DNA from: Candidatus Magasanikbacteria bacterium CG10_big_fil_rev_8_21_14_0_10_36_16
GTDB lineage: Bacteria > Patescibacteriota > Patescibacteriia > Magasanikbacterales > UBA922
Assembly: GCA_002773185.1 (NCBI GenBank)
Contig: PFBU01000082.1
Coordinates: forward strand, 1-6,120
DNA length: 6,120 nucleotides
Direction: 5' to 3'
The translations under genes and the position numbers were made by a program. Below are positions 1 through 5,726 of this stretch, piece after piece; the first letter of the stretch is position 1; each line of letters begins with the position of its first letter. The notes under the pieces were generated by a model. The model worked only from the letters and a program-made list of their open reading frames with translations, did not search any database and had not been told where the DNA came from.

Positions 1-2345
1 ACTTGAACCTTGATATCTTCTTCAGAAATTTCCACAGGTACTTCTATACTATCACGAACTTTACCATTTACTTGAACGACAATAGTAATAGTATCTTCTT
101 TTATTTTTGATTCGTCATACTCTGGCCATTTTTCTTCTGAGATACTATTTTCATTTCCTAATTTGTTCCAAAGTTCTTCAGCCATGTGTGGTGCGAATGG
201 TGAGAGTAGTTTCAAAAATGTAACATAAACTTCTTTACTGACACTTTCTTCTTTTTGTAAAGCATTAGTAAATTCCATCAACTTTGCTACTGACGTATTA
301 AAACTTAATTTTGGTAAATCTTCACCAATTTTCTTTATCGTCTTATGTAATAATTTTTCTATACTTTCCTCATTCCCCGTTCCTCGTTCCACTTTATCTT
401 GCAAATTCCATACTTTCTCCAAAAATCTCCTTACACCTTTGACACCATTTTCATCCCAAGGTTTGTCTTCTTCAAGAGGTCCCATAAACATTTCATACAT
501 ACGCAAAGTGTCTGCTCCATAAACTTCGGTTACATCTGTTGGGTTTATCACATTTCCCCAGCGTTTACTCATCTTACGATTGTCTGGTCCAAGAATAAGA
601 CCTTGATGACGATGTACTTTGAAAGGTTCGTCAAAATCTATATAACCAGCATCATGCAAAACTTTGGTAAAAAAACGAGAATAAAGCAAATGTCCATTGA
701 CGTGCTCTGGTCCTCCAAGATAAAAATCTACCGGCATCCATTTTTTCAACGCTTCCTCACTGGCAAAAACTTGTTCATTTTTTAGATCAAGATAACGATA
801 ATAATACCAAGACGAACACATGAAAGTATCCAGTGTATCTACTTCTCTTTTCCAACCTTTGCCATATTTTTCTTCTATACCTTCTTGAAAAGTTTTGGAA
901 TAAGTAAGTGGAGATTGTCCAGTTGGTTTGAAATCCACGTCTTCTGGCAAACGTACAGGCAAATCTTCTAGCTCAAGAGGCTTCAATTCACCAGTATTTT
1001 CATTACGAAGCATCGGAATCGGTGCTCCCCAAAATCTCTGACGAGAAACTGACCAATCACGAAGTTTGTATTGGACTTTTCTGTTTCCAATATTATTTTT
1101 TTCTAAATACTCAATCATTTTTTCTTTCGCTTCTTCTGTAGTAAGACCATTTAAAAATTCAGAATGAAATGCAATACCTTTTTCTACAAAACCAATAATC
1201 AATTTCCAATTACCATTTTCTACTTTTTCTGGTTCTACATCACTTGGTATAACAACCTGTTTTATAGGTAAATTAAACTTCTTAGCAAATTCCCAATCTC
1301 TCTCATCATGAGCAGGTACAGCCATAATAGCTCCCGTGCCATAAGAAGCAATTACATAGTCAGCTACAAAAACAGGAATTTCTTCTTTACTTACAGGATT
1401 GACAGCTTTTACACCCTTCAACTCTATACCTGTTTTTTCTTTTTCAATTTGTCTATCCAATTCAGTTTTTTTACTTGTCTTTTCAATATAATCCAAAACT
1501 TCTTCTTTATTTTCCACAATTCCTCTATCTAACAATTCTTGAATATATTTTCCTTCTGGGGCTAAGACCATGTAAGTCGCACCAAAAAGTGTGTCTGGAC
1601 GAGTAGTGAAAACACGAACTTTCAAATCACTATCTTTGATAACAAAATCTACTTCCGCTCCACTTGATTTACCTATCCAATCTTTTTGTCTTTTCTTAGT
1701 TTCTTCTGGCCAATCAAGTTTGTCTATATCTTGCAATAATCTCTCAGCATAATCAGTAATCTTGATATACCATTGTTCCATTTCTTTTTGGATAATAACA
1801 GTATCACAACGCTCACACAATCCTTCTTTCACCTGATCATTGGCCAAAACAGTTTTACAACTATTACACCAATTGACAGCCTGTTTTTTGCGATAAACCA
1901 AACCACGTTTATAAAATAACAAGAAAAACCATTGGGTAAATTTGTAATAATCAGCATTATGACTACCTACTTCTCTATCCCAATCTACCGAAATACCCAA
2001 AGCTTTTATCTGTTTACGAAAATTATCAATAGCATTGTCTGTACTTATTTTTGGATGAATATTATTTTTGATAGCATAATTTTCAGCTGGCAAACCAAAA
2101 CTATCCCAACCAATCACTTGCAAGACTTTCTTCCCAGTCATCCTCTGATAACGCGCAAAAATATCACAAGCAGTATAGACTTCAGCATGACCCACATGCA
2201 GACCACTACCAGACGGATAAGGCAATTGTGGCAAAATGTAATATTTGTTGTCAGACGTAACGTCTTCTGGAGTTTGAAAAGTCTTATTCTCTTCCCAATA
2301 TTTTTGCCATTTTTTCTCGATATCTTGTGGATTGTATTTGTCCAT
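1..2345 (-). CDS. leuS: Leucyl-tRNA synthetase (LeuRS), C-terminus cut off by the window edge
   Basis: This cytoplasmic class I synthetase charges tRNA-Leu with leucine. 781 residues are visible. Seen: the ATP-binding HIGH-type motif as HVGH (residues 50-53, inside LPYPSGSGLHVGH); a zinc-knuckle pattern with Cys160, Cys163, Cys177 and Cys180; the CP1 editing-domain signatures TTRPDTLFG (247-255) and GTGAIMAVPAHDE (336-348); DTFMCSSWYYYRYLD in the catalytic core; the second ATP motif as KMSKR (591-595) followed by WGN; and the C-terminal VQVNGKVRD block. All lie in one frame, so no frameshift is evident. The end near VEISEEDIK implies only a few tens of residues are missing, since the family is usually about 800-880 residues. 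The start MDKYNPQDIEKKWQKYW suits the family, and a stop lies in frame a short way upstream. No SD sequence precedes the ATG. The gene has its own promoter just after the terminator of the preceding unit. Arg replaces the final Ser of KMSKS. A heptamer repeat encodes residues 653-661. Confidence 0.97.
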   Translation of the reverse strand, partial: MDKYNPQDIEKKWQKYWEENKTFQTPEDVTSDNKYYILPQLPYPSGSGLHVGHAEVYTACDIFARYQRMTGKKVLQVIGWDSFGLPAENYAIKNNIHPKISTDNAIDNFRKQIKALGISVDWDREVGSHNADYYKFTQWFFLLFYKRGLVYRKKQAVNWCNSCKTVLANDQVKEGLCERCDTVIIQKEMEQWYIKITDYAERLLQDIDKLDWPEETKKRQKDWIGKSSGAEVDFVIKDSDLKVRVFTTRPDTLFGATYMVLAPEGKYIQELLDRGIVENKEEVLDYIEKTSKKTELDRQIEKEKTGIELKGVKAVNPVSKEEIPVFVADYVIASYGTGAIMAVPAHDERDWEFAKKFNLPIKQVVIPSDVEPEKVENGNWKLIIGFVEKGIAFHSEFLNGLTTEEAKEKMIEYLEKNNIGNRKVQYKLRDWSVSRQRFWGAPIPMLRNENTGELKPLELEDLPVRLPEDVDFKPTGQSPLTYSKTFQEGIEEKYGKGWKREVDTLDTFMCSSWYYYRYLDLKNEQVFASEEALKKWMPVDFYLGGPEHVNGHLLYSRFFTKVLHDAGYIDFDEPFKVHRHQGLILGPDNRKMSKRWGNVINPTDVTEVYGADTLRMYEMFMGPLEEDKPWDENGVKGVRRFLEKVWNLQDKVERGTGNEESIEKLLHKTIKKIGEDLPKLSFNTSVAKLMEFTNALQKEESVSKEVYVTFLKLLSPFAPHMAEELWNKLGNENSISEEKWPEYDESKIKEDTITIVVQVNGKVRDSIEVPVEISEEDIKVQ
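363..390 (-). repeat. Heptanucleotide tandem repeat inside leuS
   Basis: Read on the coding strand, GGAACGA, GGAACGG and GGAATGA follow directly, then a degenerate GGAAAGT. The period is 7 bp. It encodes ERGTGNEES (residues 653-661), between the core and the anticodon-binding helices where the family tolerates loops. Three units equal 21 bp, which keeps the reading frame. Confidence 0.7.
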
Positions 2346-2375
2346 AAACTTATTATTATTTGCATTAGTCCTTTT

Positions 2376-2404
2376 AGTTTAGCGAAATTCTAAGAAAAAT
2401 GCAA
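2376..2404 (-). promoter_or_regulatory. Probable leuS promoter
   Basis: On the minus strand, TTGCAT (2399-2404) and TAAACT (2376-2381) are separated by exactly 17 bp. They sit between the upstream terminator and the leuS ATG. The hexamers are only partial matches to TTGACA and TATAAT (3/6 and 4/6), but position and spacing are right. Transcription would start near 2369, giving a leader of about 24 nt. Confidence 0.5.
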
Positions 2405-2410
2405 GCCAAA

Positions 2411-2439
2411 CAAAAACGTCCTTTTTGAGGACGTTTTTG
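2411..2439 (-). terminator. Rho-independent terminator after the 71-codon gene
   Basis: There is a perfect 11-bp inverted repeat (2411-2421 with 2429-2439) around a 7-nt loop. The stem is CAAAAACGTCC and the 3' arm ends in a T run. It starts 5 bp after the stop codon of the 71-codon gene and separates that unit from leuS. Being symmetric, it could work in both directions. Confidence 0.85.
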
Positions 2440-2444
2440 AATTT

Positions 2445-2660
2445 TTAAGCTTTCAAATCTATAGAGCTACCATTTTTATTTCTCAAAACTATCTCAAATG
2501 ATGTTCCCGCCCTGTTCAATACTTCAATTTCCCCAGGTTCAGCAGGTCTTTCCTCATAAGTTGGTCTCCCTCGTCTGTCATAACCAGTACAAATTCTAAT
2601 TACAGCTTTACCATCTATTGTTTTAGACTCATAAATTGGTATACTTTCTTTTTCTGACAT
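2445..2660 (-). CDS. Small protein of unknown function (71 aa)
   Basis: I do not recognise this protein. It starts MSEKESIPIYESKT and is polar and charged, with no signal peptide or membrane segment. A basic, turn-rich middle (GYDRRGRPTYEERPAEPGE, residues 26-44) is followed by alternating hydrophobic residues (IEVLNRAGTSFEIVLRN), which suggests beta strands. There is one cysteine (Cys24), so no metal-binding cluster. A small soluble beta-rich protein is plausible, but that is only inference. Support for a real gene is the TAA stop 5 bp before a strong terminator, the same strand as all neighbours, and no overlap with them. It follows the 76-codon gene by 31 bp and probably shares its transcript, although a TATAAT lies in the gap. 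There is no SD sequence before the ATG; the upstream bases are TTTTTTAATAAT. Confidence 0.72.
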   Translation of the reverse strand: MSEKESIPIYESKTIDGKAVIRICTGYDRRGRPTYEERPAEPGEIEVLNRAGTSFEIVLRNKNGSSIDLKA

Positions 2661-2671
2661 ATTATTAAAAA

Positions 2672-2677
2672 ATTATA
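2672..2677 (-). promoter_or_regulatory. Possible -10 box before the 71-codon gene
   Basis: A perfect TATAAT on the minus strand ends 11 bp before the ATG. At 17-bp spacing the -35 position reads ATTAGA, a poor match. If used, the transcript would be nearly leaderless. The gap is so AT-rich that chance is a fair explanation. Confidence 0.3.
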
Positions 2678-2691
2678 AAATAATGTTTATG

Positions 2692-2922
2692 TTATCTAAT
2701 CCTATCACGAAGTTCTAATATTCTCTTAAAAATAAGATCCTTTTCTTCTGCGGTTAAATTAACACTTGCTGGTATAAATAAATCATTAAACACCTCTCTA
2801 GCTTGTTTAACATTATGAGCTGCTAAAAAATTTTCTACAAAACCATTATTCAATTCATCTTCTACTTCTACACCAACTTGATTTCCTCCAGTTCCAAATT
2901 CAACAAATTTTTGTTCTGACAT
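2692..2922 (-). CDS. Small protein of unknown function (76 aa)
   Basis: I do not recognise this protein. It starts MSEQKFVEFGTGGNQVG, a short segment rich in Gly and beta-prone residues, then becomes acidic (VEVEDELNN, residues 18-26). The rest is probably helical: NGFVENFLAAHNVKQAREVFNDLF and a C-terminal stretch TAEEKDLIFKRILELRDRIR (57-76) with heptad-like hydrophobic spacing. That tail could mediate dimerisation or binding to a partner. There is no signal peptide, membrane segment or cysteine. It lies between the trxA terminator and the 71-codon gene, so it probably opens a two-gene transcript. The ATG has no SD sequence. It is the only ATG consistent with a short leader after the trxA terminator. 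It shares the opening residues MSE with the 71-codon gene and with trxA. Confidence 0.72.
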   Translation of the reverse strand: MSEQKFVEFGTGGNQVGVEVEDELNNGFVENFLAAHNVKQAREVFNDLFIPASVNLTAEEKDLIFKRILELRDRIR

Positions 2923-2939
2923 AAAAAATAATTAAAAAT

Positions 2940-2968
2940 AACTTACTTCAATTTTAATACACTATCAA
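2940..2968 (-). promoter_or_regulatory. Weak candidate promoter for the two small genes
   Basis: TTGATA (2963-2968, 5/6 match to TTGACA) is followed after 17 bp by TAAGTT (2940-2945, only 3/6 match to TATAAT). It overlaps the end of the trxA terminator. It is the best-spaced pair I could find in this short, very AT-rich gap. Confidence 0.3.
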
Positions 2969-3002
2969 AAATAAAACAACCCCACCAATTTGAAGTTGTT
3001 TT
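2967..3002 (-). terminator. Rho-independent terminator of trxA
   Basis: In the minus-strand transcript an 11-bp stem (2992-3002 with 2973-2983, two G-U pairs) closes an 8-nt loop and is followed by AUUUUU. It begins 25 bp after the trxA stop. The wobble pairs would be A-C mismatches on the plus strand, so it works best for the minus strand. Confidence 0.8.
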
Positions 3003-3027
3003 AGTGTTTGATTGTTCAAATGTTAGA

Positions 3028-3351
3028 TTAAGAAACGTGTTTCTCAAGCATTTCTTTCAATTTTTCTTTTGGCACACCACCAATCATTTGATCTACCACT
3101 TCTCCACCTTTGAAAACCAAGAAAGTTGGGATACTCATCACCTTATAGTGACCAGCAGTAACACCATTTTCATCCACATTCAATTTGCCAACTTTGGCTT
3201 TACCTGCCAACTCTTCGGCAATTTGCTCGACGACAGGACCCATCATCTGACAAGGACCACACCAAGGTGCCCAAAAATCTACAAATACAGGTACTTCTGA
3301 TTTGAGTACTTCTGTTTCAAAATTTGCATCTGTTAGAATTATTTCTGACAT
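3028..3351 (-). CDS. trxA: Thioredoxin
   Basis: This small cytoplasmic protein-disulfide reductase accepts electrons from thioredoxin reductase and passes them to client disulfides. Its 107 residues match the length of classical thioredoxin. Seen: FVDFWAPWCGPC with the redox pair Cys31 and Cys34; the buried acid Asp25; Pro39 after the active-site helix; Lys56 at the conserved strand; the cis-proline loop SIPT with Pro75; and FKGGEVVDQMIGG (80-92), the usual penultimate strand and turn. No signal peptide is present. The start MSEIILTDANFE fits the family. Upstream bases are A-rich (AAAAAAGAAAAAAGT) with no real SD sequence. The gene has its own promoter, overlapped by a palindrome, and its own terminator, so it is probably monocistronic. 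No reductase gene is in the window. The WCGPC form argues against DsbA or glutaredoxin. Confidence 0.97.
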   Translation of the reverse strand: MSEIILTDANFETEVLKSEVPVFVDFWAPWCGPCQMMGPVVEQIAEELAGKAKVGKLNVDENGVTAGHYKVMSIPTFLVFKGGEVVDQMIGGVPKEKLKEMLEKHVS

Positions 3352-3377
3352 ACTTTTTTCTTTTTTAAGAATTAATT

Positions 3378-3395
3378 TATAGTATAGATACTATA
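3378..3395. promoter_or_regulatory. Perfect palindrome over the trxA -10 box and start site
   Basis: TATAGTAT and ATACTATA form perfect 8-bp arms around a 2-bp centre. The right arm contains the trxA -10 hexamer and the left arm covers the expected start site. That is where a repressor would block RNA polymerase. No regulator gene is nearby, and the low sequence complexity leaves chance possible. Confidence 0.5.
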
Positions 3396-3418
3396 CTACT
3401 TTTCAAAGTTCCTGACAA
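3390..3418 (-). promoter_or_regulatory. trxA promoter
   Basis: TTGTCA (3413-3418) and TATAGT (3390-3395) are each 5/6 matches to the sigma-70 consensus, separated by exactly 17 bp. Transcription would start near 3383, leaving a leader of about 31 nt before the trxA ATG. Confidence 0.75.
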
Positions 3419-3430
3419 CTGTGGAAAATT

Positions 3431-3501
3431 ATTGTCCCATTGTCCTACTGTCCTATTGTGGTTTCCGATACGACAATATAACAATAAGACAATAGGACAA
3501 T
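3431..3501. repeat. Imperfect inverted repeat built of 8-bp units
   Basis: The left arm (3431-3459) is made of ATTGTCCC, ATTGTCCT, ACTGTCCT and ATTGT. The right arm (3473-3501), read on the other strand, is ATTGTCCT, ATTGTCTT, ATTGTTAT and ATTGT. The arms agree at 24 of 29 positions around a 13-bp centre. Four of five differences are C/T, which become G-U pairs in minus-strand RNA. It lies between the infB terminator and the trxA promoter. Confidence 0.8.
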
Positions 3502-3503
3502 AA

Positions 3504-3530
3504 AAAAACCGAGTTTATCACTCGATTTTT
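3504..3530 (-). terminator. Rho-independent terminator of infB
   Basis: An 11-bp stem, read on the minus strand as AAAAATCGAGT with ACTCGGTTTTT (one G-U pair), closes a GATAA loop and is followed by more T residues. It begins 18 bp after the infB stop codon. Confidence 0.88.
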
Positions 3531-3548
3531 CATTTTAAAAAAAATTTC

Positions 3549-5573
3549 TTACAAGAATTGTATCTCTCTCGCCTTAGTCTCTTCAGTATAGAATTCCAAG
3601 ACATCACCAATTTCAATTCTAGGTTTGCCTTCAAATCTCACACCACATTCCATACCTTCGTGAACTTCTTTGGTAACAGATTGTCCCATACGACATTCAG
3701 TAATTTTACCTATACCCATCTCAAGTTTTTCGTGTTTTACTCTAGCTAGGACATTTTTCATGACTTTGCCACTTTCAATTCTTCCACCAACAATCATTGC
3801 GCCCTTTTCTTTTCTAAATATAGCAACAACTTTCATATTACCAATTTCGGTAATTATTTTTTCATCGCTGAGTAATATTCCTAACTCTTCTTTTACCCAA
3901 TCAATAAGATCATAGATAACATCATATTGTAAAAATTGTACATTCTCTTCACGCATCATACTACCAGCCAAAGGCGTAGCATTGACATTGAAACCAATGA
4001 CAGTAGCCCCACTAGTTGTTGCTTTTTTGACATCATCTTCAGTAATATTTCCTAGACCTTTTCCAATAATTTTGACACCAACTTCAGCATGTCTAATTTT
4101 TTCAAAAGAAGAAACAATAGCTTCAAGTGAACCAAGTACATCAGCTTTGACAACAATATTTAAAGTTTTTTTCTTTTCTTCATCACCACTGTCATTGTCT
4201 GCAGTTATGATAGTACGTTCTGCACCTGTTTGTTCAGATTTTTTCTTACGCAAGTTTATTTCGGTAGCAGTACTCTCCTTGGTGATATCCAAAACATCTC
4301 CAACTTCTGGAGCAATTTTGAAACCAATAATTTGGATAGGCACTGAAGGACCGGCTTCATCAACCAATTCCCCTTTATAATTTTTCATCGCTCTGACTTT
4401 GCCATAAATTTCATTGTTGAGAACAAGTTTGTCACCACGATGCAAAGTACCAGATTGGATAAGTACAGTAGCAACAGGTCCCATACCTTTATCCACATTG
4501 GATTCAATCACAGTACCAATAGCTGGCAATTCTCTATCAGCTTTTATTTTGTCTTCATTCATATCTGCCACTAAAAGCAAGACATCTAAAAGTTTGTCAA
4601 TATTAGTATTTTGTTTAGCAGAGATTTCTACCATCGGGACATTTCCACCCCATTCTTCAGCCAAAACGCCTTTTTGTGACAAATCTGTTTTCGTTTTTTG
4701 AATATCAGCAGATTCTTTATCGATTTTATTGATAGCTACAACAAATGGTAATTTTGCAGCTTTGATAATGTTGATAGCTTCTTCAGTCTGAGGTTTCACA
4801 CCATCATCAGCGGCCACAATAAGAATAGCAATATCAGCTACTTTGGCACCACGACTACGCATCATAGTGAAAGCTTCATGACCAGGAGTATCAATGAAAG
4901 TAAGAGCACGTTCTTTTTTGTTTTTTGGATCTTTCCAAATTGTCTGGTATGCACCAATGTGCTGGGTAATACCACCAGCTTCGGTATCAATAATATTAGC
5001 ATGACGAATAGTATCAAGAAGTTTTGTTTTACCATGATCGACATGACCCATAACCACGATGACTGGGGCACGTGGTTGCAAATTTTTTCCTTTGGCAAGT
5101 GCTTCTTCTAGACTTTGGACGCGTTCTTCTTCTTTCTTTTCATCTTCAATATTACCATCTTCTTTATGCACAATGAAACCAAGATCTTCGGCCATAATAG
5201 ACATAGTATCAAAATCAAGATTTTGATTTTGGTTGGCCAAAATACCATTTTTCATTAGTTCGGTAATAATTTGAGTAACAGTCATATTCAATTTTTCCGC
5301 AAATTCTCTAACAGTCAATTTGTCTCCCAAAGTTACATCCTGACCAAGTTCTTTTCGCAATTCTTTTTCTTTCAATTTCTTTTCTTCTAGTTCTTTTTTC
5401 TTTTTTTCTTCCAATTCACGCTTAATATATTTCCAACGACGTATCACTTGTTCAGCTGTAGCGTCATCAATCTTAATAGCTTTTCGTCCAATATCAAAAC
5501 CGTATTGAGGCAAGACTTCCAATAATTCAACGGTATTTATTCTAAGTTTACGAGCTAATTCGGTGACGTTCAT
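3549..5573 (-). CDS. infB: Translation initiation factor IF-2
   Basis: This GTPase delivers fMet-tRNA to the 30S subunit and drives subunit joining. Its 674 residues make a compact form (E. coli has 890). Seen in order: an N-terminal IF2_N-like helical module (about 1-50); a Lys/Glu-rich linker helix (about 51-76); a second similar module starting KLTVREFAEKLNM (85-136); then the G domain with G1 GHVDHGKT (176-183), switch I GGITQHIGA (200-208), G3 DTPGHEAF (228-235), G4 NKID (282-285) and G5 SAK (318-320). Beta-barrel domain II, domain III (about 470-565, with KADVLGSLEAI) and the C-terminal tRNA-binding barrel (to about 660) follow. No key residue is missing. The start MNVTELARKLRIN is typical of IF2_N. 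No SD sequence precedes it; the leader is a 9-bp repeat array behind a near-consensus promoter. The usual partners nusA and rbfA are absent, and trxA follows after a terminator. Confidence 0.98.
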   Translation of the reverse strand: MNVTELARKLRINTVELLEVLPQYGFDIGRKAIKIDDATAEQVIRRWKYIKRELEEKKKKELEEKKLKEKELRKELGQDVTLGDKLTVREFAEKLNMTVTQIITELMKNGILANQNQNLDFDTMSIMAEDLGFIVHKEDGNIEDEKKEEERVQSLEEALAKGKNLQPRAPVIVVMGHVDHGKTKLLDTIRHANIIDTEAGGITQHIGAYQTIWKDPKNKKERALTFIDTPGHEAFTMMRSRGAKVADIAILIVAADDGVKPQTEEAINIIKAAKLPFVVAINKIDKESADIQKTKTDLSQKGVLAEEWGGNVPMVEISAKQNTNIDKLLDVLLLVADMNEDKIKADRELPAIGTVIESNVDKGMGPVATVLIQSGTLHRGDKLVLNNEIYGKVRAMKNYKGELVDEAGPSVPIQIIGFKIAPEVGDVLDITKESTATEINLRKKKSEQTGAERTIITADNDSGDEEKKKTLNIVVKADVLGSLEAIVSSFEKIRHAEVGVKIIGKGLGNITEDDVKKATTSGATVIGFNVNATPLAGSMMREENVQFLQYDVIYDLIDWVKEELGILLSDEKIITEIGNMKVVAIFRKEKGAMIVGGRIESGKVMKNVLARVKHEKLEMGIGKITECRMGQSVTKEVHEGMECGVRFEGKPRIEIGDVLEFYTEETKAREIQFL

Positions 5574-5580
5574 GTGATAA

Positions 5581-5622
5581 AAAGCTTACAAAGCTTACGA
5601 GGCCTACAAGGCCTACAAAGCT
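5581..5622 (-). repeat. 9-bp tandem repeats forming two hairpins in the infB leader
   Basis: On the plus strand the units are AAAGCTTAC twice, GAGGCCTAC, AAGGCCTAC and a partial AAAGCT. Each carries a self-complementary hexamer. Neighbouring units can therefore fold as AAGCTT-TGT-AAGCTT (5582-5596) and AGGCCT-TGT-AGGCCT (5600-5614) in the infB mRNA, ending about 8 nt before the start codon. Confidence 0.8.
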
Positions 5623-5642
5623 ATTTATTAATAATTGTGAAT

Positions 5643-5671
5643 ATTATATAAGAAATAATAAAAAAAGTCAA
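5643..5671 (-). promoter_or_regulatory. infB promoter
   Basis: TTGACT (5666-5671) and a perfect TATAAT (5643-5648) are separated by exactly 17 bp, the best sigma-70-type pair next to a gene in this window. Transcription would start near 5636, giving a leader of about 63 nt that contains the 9-bp repeats. Confidence 0.85.
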
Positions 5672-5697
5672 TTATTTGGCTAAAAGTACTAACAAAC

Positions 5698-5726
5698 AAA
5701 AAACACCTCTTTTTGAGATGTGTTTT
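5698..5726 (-). terminator. Terminator of the upstream RNA
   Basis: In the minus-strand transcript a 12-position stem (5715-5726 with 5698-5709, one G-U pair and one C-U mismatch) closes an AAAAA loop. Its 3' arm ends in a run of six U. It lies 27 bp before the infB -35 box and so separates the upstream RNA from infB. Confidence 0.75.

Noticed and set aside
2138..2365. 75-codon minus-strand frame overlapping the start of leuS
   Set aside because: It lies in another frame over the highly conserved N-terminal LeuRS coding sequence; its residues show no family and it has no room for its own unit. Only its ATG is kept, as a possible upstream start.
399..2393. Plus-strand frames at 399-785, 1308-1532 and 1932-2393
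   Set aside because: They are antisense shadows of leuS, rich in Phe, Ile and Ser as expected from the complement of AT-rich coding DNA, with no recognisable domain.
3431..3501. CRISPR array
   Set aside because: The units are only 8 bp, directly adjacent without spacers, and arranged as facing arms. The 13-bp repeats at 6043-6081 are likewise too short and too few.
3004..5111. Plus-strand frames antisense to trxA and infB, and a second minus-strand frame at 4862-5098
   Set aside because: All overlap well-identified coding sequence in another frame and show no motif of their own.
1..5573. Alternative genetic code with UGA as glycine, as in some Patescibacteria
   Set aside because: All genes read through without in-frame TGA, glycine is encoded by GGN, and the four visible stops are TAA, so the standard bacterial code fits.
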